DNA of 64,000 bases from Motacilla alba alba. Taxonomy: Eukaryota; Chordata; Aves; Passeriformes; Motacillidae. This document shows, in pieces, positions 1-11,600 of the stretch. How positions within the stretch are numbered: the stretch's first letter is position 1; each line of letters opens with the position of its first letter. Below the pieces are notes generated by a model. The model was not told the DNA's origin and did no database searches. It worked only from the letters and a program-made list of their open reading frames with translations. Where the stretch lies: contig NC_052046.1 in NCBI RefSeq assembly GCF_015832195.1, positions 17,972,161-18,036,160 on the forward strand, written 5' to 3'. Made by a program: the position numbers and the translations under genes.

Positions 1-844
1 GGTAGAAGAGGTGACAAAATTGAGTTGCAGGGAGCAGGCAGGGTGTGCAATCTGTGATACAGAAGTGCAAGGGGCACATGGACAGATTCCCTGTCCTATC
101 TCTGTGTGAGATTGCAAAGGGCAAGTGTGGAGATTGTGTGACATGCAGGATGTGTGGGTAGACAGCACTGGTCAGGAAGATGTGACTGCAATAACACAGG
201 ACTGAACCATGGCCAGAGCTGCAAGTTGGACTGAGCAGGTTTGTATTATCCTCTGAGTTCCAGGGTCTGGGGGACAGCCAGGACTGGTTCAAGTCTGGTG
301 CTATGTCCCATGCAGATCTCATCACCATGATGAGCTGCTAAAGGATCCAGAATGACAAAAATATTTTCAGCAGCCACTTAAAAAATAAAATTGTCTTTTA
401 AATAAAGGTAGGGAAAGGAGAGTAGAAAAAAGTGAGAAGACAAAATATGCAGAAGGATACAATATAGGGAGAGAAAAGGCAGCAAGTGAATAGGAAACCT
501 GTTGCTGGGGATGGATGCTGAAGAGACAGATGCAGAACCTAACTTGAACAAAACTTTGGAGCAAGCATCTGCTAATGGGTTTCTCTGTATTAACCTTCTC
601 TTTTTGTTGTGTCGAACACAACTAGTGCCAATGTCTTGCTAAAAATGGGCACTGGTTTCCTTTAGACATCTATTGCAATGAGCAGACATTATGCCAACAT
701 ACTGGCCTGTACTTACTGAAAGCAGGTATGTCTTTTCTTCTATGTGAAGAATGAGTCTGATACCCTCATCTCTCCCAAAACGGTAACAGGGAGACTCTTT
801 CCACGTTGTGTGTCTCTGCACAGCCCCTTTAGACAGATTCCAAA
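1..844. other. Unannotated stretch, no feature recognised
   Basis: Mixed-composition non-coding DNA. The short frames here have no recognisable domain. I see no repeat family until the CR1 tail begins near 845. Confidence 0.5.
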
Positions 845-1703
845 GATCACAGAATCACTCAGAATTGCAGAATCATTTACCTTGGAGAAGACCTCTGAGA
901 TAATTGAATCCAATCTTTGCTTAAACACCTCCAGGGATGGTGACTCTACCACTTCCCTGGGCAACCCTTTCCAATAGCAGATCACCCTTTCTGTGAAGGA
1001 TTTCTTCATAATGTCCAATCTAAGTGTCCTCTAGTGCAGATTGAGGCAATGTCCTCTTATCCTGACACGGCTTGCCTTGTAGAAGAAGCTAACCCCCACC
1101 TGGCCACAGCCTCCTTTCAGGCAGTGATAGAGAGTGATAAGGTCTCCCCTGAGCCTCCTTTTCTCCAGGATAAACACCCCCAGCTCCCTCAGCTGCTCCT
1201 CACAGGACCTGTGCTCCAGACCCTGCCCCAGCTCCATTGCCCTTCTCTGCACTCTCTCCAGCTCCTCAGTGTCTTTCCTGCAGTGAGGGCCCAGAGCTGG
1301 ACACAGCACTCGAGGTGTGGCCTCACCAGTGCCCAGCACAGGGGGACAATCCCTGCCCTGCTCCTGCTGGCCACACCATTGCTGATCCAGGCCAGGATGC
1401 CATTGCCCTTCTTGGCCACCTGGGCACACCCTGGCTCATGTTCAGCTGCTGTCACCAGCACCCCAGGTCCTTTCCAGCTACTCTGCCCTGGCCTGTGGAG
1501 CTGCCTGGGGTTGTTGGGACCCAAGGACAGGACCTGGAGCTTGGCCTTGTTGCCCTGACTCATCCAGTCCAGATCCCTCTGCAGAGCCTTCCTGCCCTCC
1601 AGCAGATCAGCACTCCCACCCAAACTGGTGGTTTTTTTTGTGAACTTCTAATAGCAAACTCAATCTTCTCATCCAGATTATCAATAAACATATCCAGAAA
1701 GAT
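845..1703 (-). mobile_element. CR1 LINE copy A, 5'-truncated 3' end with decayed RT C-terminus
   Basis: This is the 3' part of a CR1 non-LTR retrotransposon on the minus strand. The 3' tail lies at 845-870, with CAGAATC-type repeats. Reading leftward, the minus strand encodes the C-terminal part of CR1 ORF2, first in one frame ([25 protein letters not shown], about 1400-1290) and then in another ([41 protein letters not shown], about 1285-780). The change of frame near 1290 is a one-base deletion shared with copies C and D. The right end (1640-1703) is a degraded part of the RT region. The copy cannot encode a working protein. The block 1091-1439 is almost identical to 50939-51287. CR1 normally inserts as 5'-truncated fragments like this one. 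Confidence 0.93.
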
Positions 1704-1799
1704 GTGAGGGGAAGGCAAAATTTAGATAGGTCACACTCTATGACTGGTCTGGAGAAAAGCTGAGACACCAGTCCTAAAGGAGGAAGGCTGCTATCTGGG

Positions 1800-2443
1800 T
1801 GTCCTAGGGTAACATTATGATGCTTGTATCCCCAGTTGTGTGTTCTGTTTATGCTGGATGTTATATTCTGTGTCTTCAAGAGTGGCTCTGAGAGCAAAAG
1901 CAGGGAGAAGAAGCATGGGGTTTGTTATCAGGGACTGCACTCTTCCACATTCTGCACTGGACTGTGTTGTCTGGCCGCAGACGAGGCAGAACAGGGCCCT
2001 CCTTTGCTTTTTAGTTAGTTTAGCTAGCTGAGGCAGAGAAGTTTTCCCTGGACTGGTTTTCTTTCCCTTTTCTTGGAACTGTTTGAACCTGCTCCGGGCT
2101 GGGACCTGGGGAGCACCGAGAGCTCGCACTTTGCGGCCTGCCAGGGCCTGCTCTGGGCAGTGCCTTTTCTGGTGCCAGAGGGGTTGGTAACAGAGCAACT
2201 ACACACAGGAGAGACGTTCTGAATTTTTCGTCTCTTCAGAGCAGTCAGTGAGTTTTGTCATCTTGTATTGTTCCTTTTTTTTGTGCTGGGGAGTGCTTTG
2301 CCTGTTTAAATAAACAGGTTCTTTCCACCACTCCGAGGAAATTTTTTCCCGAACCAGCTGGGGGAGGGGCCACGTGGGTTGGCTTTCTGGGGGGGGGGAA
2401 ACCTTTTGGAGGTTTTCTCCCAAATTTGCCCTAAACCAGGACA
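1800..2443 (+). mobile_element. Solo ERV LTR with 5-bp target duplication
   Basis: A 644-bp solo long terminal repeat. It begins TGTCCTAGG and ends CCAGGACA, giving imperfect inverted termini around TG...CA. It is flanked on both sides by the same 5 bases, CTGGG (1795-1799 and 2444-2448). The poly(A) hexamer AATAAA at 2309-2314 sits before a 130-bp U5-like segment, which gives plus orientation. No gag, pol or env remnant lies beside it, so the internal part was lost by LTR-LTR recombination. The 5-bp duplication fits ERVL-type or some class I elements, and the exact family is not fixed from sequence alone. The minus-strand open frames here are incidental. Confidence 0.88.
2309..2314 (+). promoter_or_regulatory. 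LTR poly(A) signal inside an 18-bp palindrome
   Basis: AATAAA lies at the centre of the palindrome CCTGTTTAAATAAACAGG (2301-2318), within the LTR at 1800-2443. It fixes the LTR orientation. Confidence 0.6.
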
Positions 2444-2448
2444 CTGGG

Positions 2449-3560
2449 CTTCAACAAGCTCTGGATTTTGCATTTTTGGACTTCCACTTTCCTGCCTTTA
2501 GGCTTGAAAGAGCAACTGTTTGCATCCTTCTCCACTAGCAGAGAAAGCAGAAGATTCTTTGAACAATAAGAAAATGGAAAAAGTCTTTTGTATGTGATGG
2601 AATTTATTTCCTTGATGGCCCTTGTATCTCCTTTTCTGCTGATCTGTGTGAAAAGCAACAACCTGAACTGATGTGAATCTGCTTTTGGCTCTCCCTGGGA
2701 CGTAGAGAAATTTCCAGAATTAAGGTGCAGACATCACAGGTTTAGAGGGAAAACACCAAAATCTTAAAAGTAGAGATGAGGGACAGCACTGAGTACAGTT
2801 AGAATGGGTTTAGAGGCAGAAGGAAACAAGCAAGCATCTCAGTATCCCCCATGTCCCAGATCCTGAGGCTTTCAGTGCACTGGCCTCAGAGGATGAGTGT
2901 TTAGCCAGAAATGTAGGTTGAAAGGCAAGAGAAATATGAAAATAAGAAAAACAAACAGAAAATCATGCAGTTGAGATCAAATCCCCAAAGGGCCAAATTC
3001 TGAAGGTTTGCTTGTTTTCCAGATTTCCTGGTTTAATTGGAAATCAGGAAAACTGCTGCAGGGAGGAATAGGGCTGTAGCAATTATAAAAACGTGGCATT
3101 AAAGAAGATAAGCACTTAAAGGCATAGTGGGTAATAAAAATTTGTTTCTCAAGAGCCTTCAAACTGAGATCCTTGACTAAAATCTCTGGGGTAGTCCTAA
3201 ACCAGTACTGTTTATGAGAGAAATGGAAATGCATATCAAGAAAATATCACATATACCTGCCATGTTCCTTTGCACTGTATAACAGAACTGCATTAGAGCA
3301 GTTGAAAATACAGCTTTTGCATTTCTGACTGTGTACTTTAAAGTCATAATTTTTTATCTGACCTGTGAATTTTAATGGCTGGATCTTAATAATGCAGTTC
3401 AAAACCCATGCAAATATAATACATTTTCATTTATATTTATCTTTATTCAACCATATTTACTTGTGTCTTTCATTACTTTGTTTGAGTCCTTATCTGTCTG
3501 GCTCCTTTTATGCTACCATGGATCATGATTCATATGTAGAAGAGTGACAATGTTATACCG
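2449..3560. other. Unannotated stretch, no feature recognised
   Basis: AT-rich non-coding sequence between the solo LTR and CR1 copy B. It has no recognisable coding frame or repeat. Confidence 0.5.
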
Positions 3561-5290
3561 AATCACAGAATCATAAAATCAGAATATCGTTTGTGTTGGA
3601 ATGGACCTTAAAGATCATCTAGTCTCACCCCCACCGTTGCCGTGGGCAGAGACACCTTCCACTAGACTAGGTTGCCCAGAGGCTTAACCAACCTGGCTTT
3701 GGCACTGTCTGAGATGGGCCATCCACAGCTTCTCTGGGCAACTTGTTCCAGTGCCTTACCATCCTCACAACAAAGAACTTATTCCTCATACTTAATCTGA
3801 ACCTACTTTCTTTTAGTTTGAATCCATTCCCTCTTCTCCCAACACTACATAAAAAAGTAAAAAGTGCCTTTCCATCTTCCTTGTAGACTCCCTTCATGTA
3901 CTGAAAGGCCACAATTAAGTCACTCCAAAAGCTGCTCTTTTCCAGGCTGAATTATCCCAACTTTCCTCCTACAAGAGGTGTTCTGTCCCTCTGATCATGG
4001 TGTCTTTCCTCTGGACTCACTCCATGTCATTCCTGTGCTGGGACCCAAGGGCTGATGCAGCACTCTAGGTGGATCTCAGCAGAGCAGAGCAGAGGGGCAG
4101 AATCCCCTCCCTCCCCTGCTGCCCACACTGCTCTGGATGCAGCCCAGGACATGTTTGACTCTCTGGGCTGCGAGTGCCCATGGCTGGGTTTTGTCCAGCC
4201 CCTCAGCCACCAGCACCTCCAAGTCTTTCTCCCTGGGGCTACTCTGGATCTGCTCATCCCCAGCGTGTGCTAGTATCTGGGGTTGTCCTAACCCTGTTGC
4301 AGCACTAGCACTTGGCCTTGTGAGCTCTGCATCTGCCCACTTTCCAGGTCCCTTTGGATGACATCCCATCCTTCAGATGTGTCAACAGCACTGTAACACA
4401 GCACCACTCAGATTGGGGTCATCTGCAAATCTGCTGAGGATGTACTCGATCCCTTTGTCTTATGTCACTGATGAAGATAATAAATAACTCTGGTCCCAAC
4501 ACAGACCCCTGAGGGCACCACTTGTCACTGATGTCCACCAGGACACTGAGCCCTTGACCATGAGCCTCTGGATGGGACTGTACAACCACTTTCTTATCCA
4601 TCTAATAGTTCACCCTCTGAACCCATCTCTCTTCAGATTAGAGAGAAGGATGTTGTGGGGCTTTACAGAAGTCCAGGACATCCACAGTCCTTCACTTGTC
4701 CACTGACGCAGTCAGTCTACCACAGAAGGCCACTGGGTTTTTCAGGCAGGGCTTGACCCTGGTGAATGTATGCTGATGTCTTGAATCATCTCCCTGTTCT
4801 TCGTGTACCTTAGCACAGCTTCCAGGAGGATCTGATATTCTGACCTGAAGCTGACAGGTCAGTAGTTCCTAGAGTCCTCCTTTCTACCCTTTTAAACATG
4901 GGCACAATGTTTCCCCTTTTCCAGTCTCCTGGGACCACACTCAACTGCCATGACTTTTCAAACATCATGGAGAGTGGCTTGGCACCTACAGCTGCCATTT
5001 CCCTCAGCACTCTGGGATGCATCTCACCAGGTTCCACTGACTTATGTACATTCAGGTTCTTCAGGTGGTCACCAATCTGATCTTTATTTACAGTGGCAGG
5101 GACTTTACCCCCTACCATCCCCATTATGCCATCCATCCAGTCAAAAGGGAAGAAAGGTTTCCAGTAAAGACTGTGACAAAAAAAAGTTGAGGACATTTAC
5201 ATTTAAAAACATTTATTCCCTACAGTGTCTGTCACACCATTTAGGCCAAACACCAGACAGATCTTGGGTATCAGTTAATATCTTCTGATC
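3561..5290 (-). mobile_element. CR1 LINE copy B, longer and older, RT to 3' end
   Basis: The 3' end is at the left (AATCACAGAATCATAAAATC from 3561). The minus strand carries three recognisable CR1 ORF2 parts in order. The N-terminal RT region is at about 5100-4860 (DHLKNLNVHKS, MHPRVLREMA, PGDWKRGNIVPMFK). A middle part containing the LECC-type motif is at about 4380-4027, and the C-terminus is at 3912-3700 (RHWNKLPREAVD, RFRLSMRNKFF). The parts lie in different frames with stops between them, and substitutions are many, so this is an old dead copy. It belongs to a different, more diverged subfamily than copies A and C. The 5' limit near 5290 is approximate. Confidence 0.9.
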
Positions 5291-5661
5291 TCTGTCTGTG
5301 AGATGGGAGTAATAATACTCATCATCCCAAGGAGGCAGTGAAAATTACCTGTTTTTTTGTAAATATTAAGATTGAATCCCTGCACAAAATCTGCACATGT
5401 TGGTAGGCTCCACATGTCTGTAAATCCCAAATTATCAGAAACACTTCCTACACAAAGTCAGTGTTTTTTTCCTCTATGTCAGTGACTATATAAGACTTCT
5501 GGAAGCAACTTTGATATTTAGTAAAAGCTTTTTTCCTTTTCCTCTCATGGTTGTTTTAATGTGTACAGTTCCCTACCCAGTCCTCTTGAAACCATGTGGC
5601 TGTCACTGTGGATTTAAGGTGTGTATGTCTTCATAGAAGCAGAATACCAGGGAGCCAGCAC
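5291..5661. other. Unannotated stretch between CR1 and LTR
   Basis: AT-rich sequence with no recognisable feature. The right end contains the left target duplication of the next LTR (5662-5667). Confidence 0.5.
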
Positions 5662-5667
5662 GGTAAC

Positions 5668-6170
5668 TGCCGCAATCCCCCGTGCTCACCCACTGGGCTT
5701 GTGGTTAGGTGTTCTTTCTCTCCTTTACCAGAGAGAAGGAGGGTCACTCAATCCTGGATAATTCCAACTGATTTTATTACAGGGTCCATAAGTAATAGGG
5801 AAAACAGGAGGATAAGCATAGGAATGAAAGATAAATCAGAGGAGCAAAGGGGTACAGGGTGACAACCAGCCAGAGGGCACCAGGCGAGTGACCCTTTTTT
5901 AGAGAAAGTTACAGCTTTTTCGTGCACAGCAGCAAGTGGGAGGGGTTAGACACAAGCAAAGATTCAATTGGGAAAGTTTTGGGGGAGAGCAAAAGTGGCA
6001 ACATTTAGGGGAATGGGAGGGAGAAAGTTCTTAGAGGGGTAACTAATGAGAGATACAGAGGGTACAAACTGATCGGCATTTGAACAAGAGAAATGCATTC
6101 TCTTTGACTTTAAACAACGCTGCTTTCCCAGGGCATTCCAGAGCCTGTTCTTTCACCCCCAACCCCCACA
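5668..6170 (-). mobile_element. Solo ERV LTR with 6-bp target duplication (class II / ERVK-like)
   Basis: A 503-bp solo LTR on the minus strand. In that orientation it begins TGTGGGGGTTGG and ends GATTGCGGCA. It is bounded by a perfect 6-bp duplication, GGTAAC on the plus strand (5662-5667 and 6171-6176). The minus-strand poly(A) hexamer AATAAA is at 5778-5773, about 105 bases before the LTR end. A 6-bp duplication is typical of class II (ERVK, alpha/betaretrovirus-like) integration. No primer-binding site or internal coding sequence is attached. The small open frames inside are chance. Confidence 0.88.
5773..5778 (-). promoter_or_regulatory. LTR poly(A) signal
   Basis: AATAAA on the minus strand within the LTR at 5668-6170. 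It sets the orientation of that LTR. Confidence 0.6.
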
Positions 6171-6176
6171 GGTAAC

Positions 6177-8402
6177 CTTTGAATCCAGCATTGCTTGTTT
6201 CCTTTCCAAAATATTTTTCCAATTGGGGTGGAAGACATCTGGATTTTGATAACTGCTGCTTGATATAATGAAGAAAACAAAAAAGAAGACAAAGAAAAGG
6301 AGAGTAGGAAAAAAATTGAATCCTAAAAGAGTAATGTATGATTCTACCTTCAACTGCTTTTCCATGAAATCTTTTGGGGATGGGGAAAATATTTTTCCCA
6401 TTACCATCAACACTATTACCTCAGGAATAAGCTAGCTGTGGGAGCAGATATCTTTGCCTTCCAGTTTTGAATTACATAAAAATTAATTTAACCTCAGATG
6501 GTCAGTAGTCTAACTTTTAAATAATTCTCCCCTACCACAGTCTCAGTCCATAGTTAAAAACAGGTGCTCTTTATTACTAATGCATGATAAAATGAAATAA
6601 ATATGTCCAGCTATTGAAAAACTGCTACTAGAAAAACATATTTCTCTCCTTCACTTTGTGTCAGCAGCAGAAGTAAAAGCAGAGTAGGGAAGGCTGTTTT
6701 GATGGCATTGCCAGCACAGGCAGTGCAAAGCCACAAGCTGGGACTGGTCCCAGAAGCTCCCCTAGGTCCGTAGCCCACAGGGATAGACTTGACCTCCCTT
6801 CAGCAGGGAAGCCCATTCCCTGGGCAGGCTACACCAGCCTGGACCTTGCTGGCCTTTCATGCCTGTCATTCAGCATTTCAGTGTGGCCTTTTAGTGTTTG
6901 CAAAGCCTGTTCATTGTTGCCAAGGAAATAAATTGTGGAGTTTTAGTTAGGTGTGGGTATGCTAACAACACAAATGCTGTTTTTCACACACTATAACTCC
7001 ACCCCTCCATTTCAGCCAAAGAAGAGGTGGGATGGACACGTAGAGAAAGGAGGTAAACTGGGTTTTTTTCAAGTAGGAAGATTGACTATGAGACAGGGAG
7101 GTGGTAAAAAATACAGGAAAGAAAGTGTGATGTAAAAGGCAATGTACAGGAAGAGTATTTGTGGCTGAGCAGTGGACTGGGTGTTGCAGCAATACCCAGT
7201 TATTGGCTGGGTCCTGCTACAGGGACAGAAGTCCTGAAACGCACCCGTGTACACCACCATCCAACCAAGGATGACAGAGGGAGAGCCCAGACACAGACTC
7301 AGAGAGGGGGAACACATCTGTCTTTTATCTACTCAAACAATTGTGACTGGGTTTTTTTCCTGTTCCAGTACCCCAGATCCAAGCTCCTGGAGGTACCAGG
7401 GTGCAGCAGCTGCTCCCATGCAGCCTGTGAGCAGCCCCCTCCTTCTGCCACAGCACCGCCCTTCCCTTTGAAGCCGGGTGGGAAGCAAGACCTGCTCGTG
7501 GATCCTCCTTCATCTCCTGCTCCAGCTGAAATCCATCCTTGTTGGGGAGGCCTTTTACATCACGTAAATTCTCACTATGGTCTTGGGCAAGTTCTGTCCC
7601 TGTGGCAATGAGTTCTGCCGTGCAGCTGAAGCTGGAAGTTCAAGGTTTTAACTTGTTTGTGAAACAACAGATTCAACATATGCAACTTTAAATTTTACTG
7701 ATACTTTCCCTTCTAGTTCAAAAAAAGGCATGATTTTAATCAATCAGTTCATTGCTTGGGTCACTTCACTAGACTTCAGGAGAATTCATAATTAATGATT
7801 CTGAGCAGGCTTTCTTTTTTCAGTTCTTATTTTTCTTTGAACTTAGCATTTTTTCTCTACCCCAGACATCATGATTTACATGTTGAACAAATGGCATATT
7901 AATCTTTTGATGTGGATCCATGTAGTTTATCAAATTTCTCATCTGTCTTGTTACATTTTTAAAGATATTAATCTTCATGAGGGAAAAGAAAAGGAGGTTT
8001 TCCTCCCTGTGTCCTGTTATACCTATGGAATCGCACAACTGACCTGCCATAAAATCCTGATAAAGCATTTTAATTTCCTTATGAGACAACCAAGCAAACT
8101 GTAGCATGTCTAACTGATATCTCATGGTAGGTTTGCTGATTCCTGTCCCTGTTTATAGTTTGATTAGTAACTGATAATTAATTGCACAATAATTTCCTTG
8201 TGAAACGCACCTTGTGAAAAAGTATCTTTTACTTTCTGGAAGTAAAAGCAAAGGTTAATGATCATGAGAAATACTATAGAAATGTTTGCATGTAACTGGA
8301 ACAAAATTTTGGCTGCAGCCACAGCTTTTCAGATTTGTTTGTATTTTTTGAGTAATATTTTTCTTGTGCACAGGTTCTTCCATAGCACTTGGGGTACGTA
8401 AT
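6177..8402. other. Unannotated stretch, no feature recognised
   Basis: Non-coding sequence with moderately GC-rich patches at 6660-6880 and 7370-7560. The 150-residue plus-strand frame at 7159-7611 has no recognisable domain, and I treat it as chance. Confidence 0.45.
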
Positions 8403-8630
8403 CCCTTCCCTTCCCTTCCCTTCCCTTCCCTTCCCTTCCCTTCCCTTCCCTTCCCTTCCCTTCCCTTCCCTTCCCTTCCCTTCCCTTCCCTTCCCTTCCC
8501 TTCCCTTCCCTTCCCTTCCCTTCCCTTCCCTTCCCTTCCCTTCCCTTCCCTTCCCTTCCCTTCCCTTCCCTTCCCTTCCCTTCCCTTCCCTTCCCTTCCC
8601 TTCCCTTCCCTTCCCTTCCCTTCCCTTCCC
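8403..8630. repeat. Perfect (TTCCC)n pentanucleotide array, about 46 units
   Basis: About 228 bp of uninterrupted CCCTT/TTCCC units, ending in a short impure C-rich run. The plus strand is all pyrimidine and the minus strand all purine (GGGAA). It is therefore a mirror repeat able to form a triplex, and the minus strand has dozens of GGG tracts with AA spacers that fit the G-quadruplex pattern. All frames across it read as low-complexity PSLPF or GREGK repeats and are not genes. Perfect purity implies recent expansion or an assembly-sensitive length. Confidence 0.98.
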
Positions 8631-11600
8631 CTCCCCCATGCTGATCTGCATGGAAATACTTGAGCACAATTCACTAGTTAGGACACCTACCTGTCCTGTG
8701 ACATCTGTAGATTAAAGAAACACATATGTTTTGTAAAATTTTTGGGTCTCTGTATGACTATATGTCTATATGTCTTTTCTATATTCATTCTCCTGATGCT
8801 CCTTGAATTTTGTAACATCTTGATGGAAATGGCTCTATGGTAATTTTTTAATATTATGACTATTCTTAAAATTTTTTTTAAATGTGTTTTCCTTTATATT
8901 TTGAGAATGTTCGGGAGAAAACACTATATTTATTTGTACAAAATTTTAAATTTTTGGATGTTTGTACGAGAAGACTATATTCATTGAAATAGAGGCAAGT
9001 GTTTATTACAAAGCTAACATTTTCTTTCTTGGGAATATTTTACAGGCCTATTTTTATCTTTGAATATTTTCCCATGGATTTTGTGCCATCCAGCTGATTT
9101 TGTCTAAAAATACCTTAACTACCAAAGTAGTTTATCTCTTCTGGCAAATCATAATACCCAAACTCAAAAAGTTTCCATAGACAAGAGTTTCAATCTCTGA
9201 AAAATCTGAACTCCAGAATGAGGGTTGATTTTTTTTTTTCCTGGAGGTCTCTGTGAGTTTGTGAAGGGATAATCTTCACTGACTTTTACCTATTTTTCAC
9301 TTGAGGGTGTCTCCTAGAAGCTGAAAGGAAAATACAAGCCATAAAGCACTTACCTTGTCCCCTACGTTTACAATGTTCAAATCCTGCCAGGTCCTGAAAA
9401 CCCACAGTCATCCAATTTGTTCCTTTGTGAAAAAACCCCTATTTGTTGAACCTGTGTCTGCCTTCAGTAATGGAGCATTTTTGCAGTCTGAGTTCTAGAT
9501 TTTAAAATTCTTTAAGATTCTGCTTACTTTGAAATGAACTGTTCTTGTGTTCATCCCGTAGTTTTGGCCTTGTTTTATGGCAATTTTGGTCTTCCTGGGG
9601 CTCAAAAGATACTTGTGACATCTGTGGAGGCCCGAGCAAAAGCAAGGAGAGAGCAGGTAGTCAGAATACACTCTCCTCTCAGGCACTCCTTAGAAGCAGA
9701 ATAAGGGGTGCAGGATGGAACTACCTTTTAAGGGAAACCTGCAGGGATCTGCCTTTCTGTGCTTCGTTTACATTGCCACATCTCAAGCTTGCCTTCTCAG
9801 ATGCACCATGTGCTTCCCTCACAGCTGTCAGAAGTGGTAGAAGACGTGCAAAATAAGGCTCTTGCATGACACTGGTTCAAAAATAACAGCTTTTATTGGA
9901 ATGCAGTAATTACTGGCACCTTGTCAGGAAATATTACCATCTAAAATCTTCGTGTTTAAGTCACTTCTTCCATTAAAGTAACTTCTTCCAAAGTAGGTAT
10001 GGCAATACGATATATGAATACAATTTTTTTCCAGACAAAACCCATTTTTCACAGGTGCCTGGGCTCAGGCCTGTTTCTTTTCCTTTGCCTCTTTTGCTGC
10101 TGGTAAGTCTGGCATGTTGATCCTCTCTGGTATTGTGTTGAATACTTTTCTTCCAGGGGTAAATCGGCTTCTTTACTTAGAGGAATGCTTGGGCTCGGGG
10201 AATTAATGCTGTGAGCTGCCCAGTCACTCTTTATGTGCACAACGGGTACAAAAAAAAAGTGATCTGGAGGCAGATTCAGTTCAGAGAGGATGGAAAGGTG
10301 TTACCAGTCATTCTTCCCCTCTTGGGTGAAGTCAACAGCAGCCTCCTTGATATGGTGACCCTAGCATTTGTTTGGACTTAGTTTGTTTCAGAGTTACTTT
10401 GTGGTCTTGGCTCTCTGCTATCGTTTTTCCTTGCTTAAAATTAGGCAAATAATCCTCTCTTATAAAGCCCCAGAGGGCACCTAGAGGACTAGAAAAGTAT
10501 TGTGTGAGCAAAGCTGGAGATTGGATACACAGAGGTGTGGAAGCGGCTGGTAGCATGGGATCTGTTGCAAAAATTAAGAAAATGAAAAAAATAAGTATTT
10601 ATTATCTAGATGAAAGCAAACACTTAAAAAATATAAAGAGGCCCTAAGAAGGATAAGGAGGTTAAATACCACATGGCCATATGCTATTGTCAAGGCAGTG
10701 AGGTGTGCAGTCCTTGGGGCAGTGTGTATGCTGCCTGCTGTAGGCAGTGGGAGCCATCAAGGTAGCTCTAGGTGAAAAAGATGGGATAAAAACCTGCAAC
10801 ATGAGGCCAGGTTATCCAGGGGCCCAGAACAACAAGTGGTCTAGCAGTGTGGAATTAGAGGCAAAGATACCCAGAACCAGCCTGAATATCTGGCTTTGGA
10901 CTATGGGATCAGAAAGGCTTTCAGCCTTGGAGGTAGGTGCCACCCTTCCCTCCTGGGCAAAAAATTTTCTTCTGAGGCAGGCAGGGTTGCTGATGGTAGG
11001 ATGGAATGCCTCCTCCACTATTTCTCCAATGGATTATTTGAAACTTTACACTGGAGTTGTTATGGCATGTTTTAGGCTAACTTGTGTGCTGAGCCTCAAG
11101 TGCCCTGCTTGTCACTGAATATTAGGCTGGATAAAGCACCAGTTAGCTCTCTGAGCCCTTCTTAGAGTTAGTTTTAGTATCTCCAAAGTAATTAATATTT
11201 ATATGCCAACAAAGGGGCTGGAATTGTTCTCTCAACTTGCACACAGAAGCCTTCTGTGTAATGCCTGGAGCATTTAAGCTATCTGTGTCTAGGGCTAAAA
11301 TTTGACCTAGTGTGAATGGCACGACTGTAGTATGACGTGTGGTTATATGTTATGCACTTAGACTTGACTTCACATGGGAGAAAATGGCAATTCATAAGGA
11401 AGTCATTGTTTAAAGAACCTTCCCCATCTTGCGGATGGGGCCAGGAGGTTGCACAGTCTCCCCTGGCACTGGGACAAGGACCGTGCCTCTATGTCTTTGT
11501 TTTGCTTAGGAGAGCTCTTGAAAATGGTTGCTCAAGGCATGGCCACCAGCTGTGAGGCCAGCCAGAATTTCCTTGGCTATGCAACATGCTGATTACTTGC

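Noticed and set aside
1031..1623. CR1 frames as functional reverse transcriptase genes
   Set aside because: Only the C-terminal part is present, with a frameshift, and the catalytic core is missing.
8255..8715. Long open frames rich in GREGK or PSLPF
   Set aside because: They are translations of the TTCCC/GGGAA array in different frames, with no start context or unique sequence.
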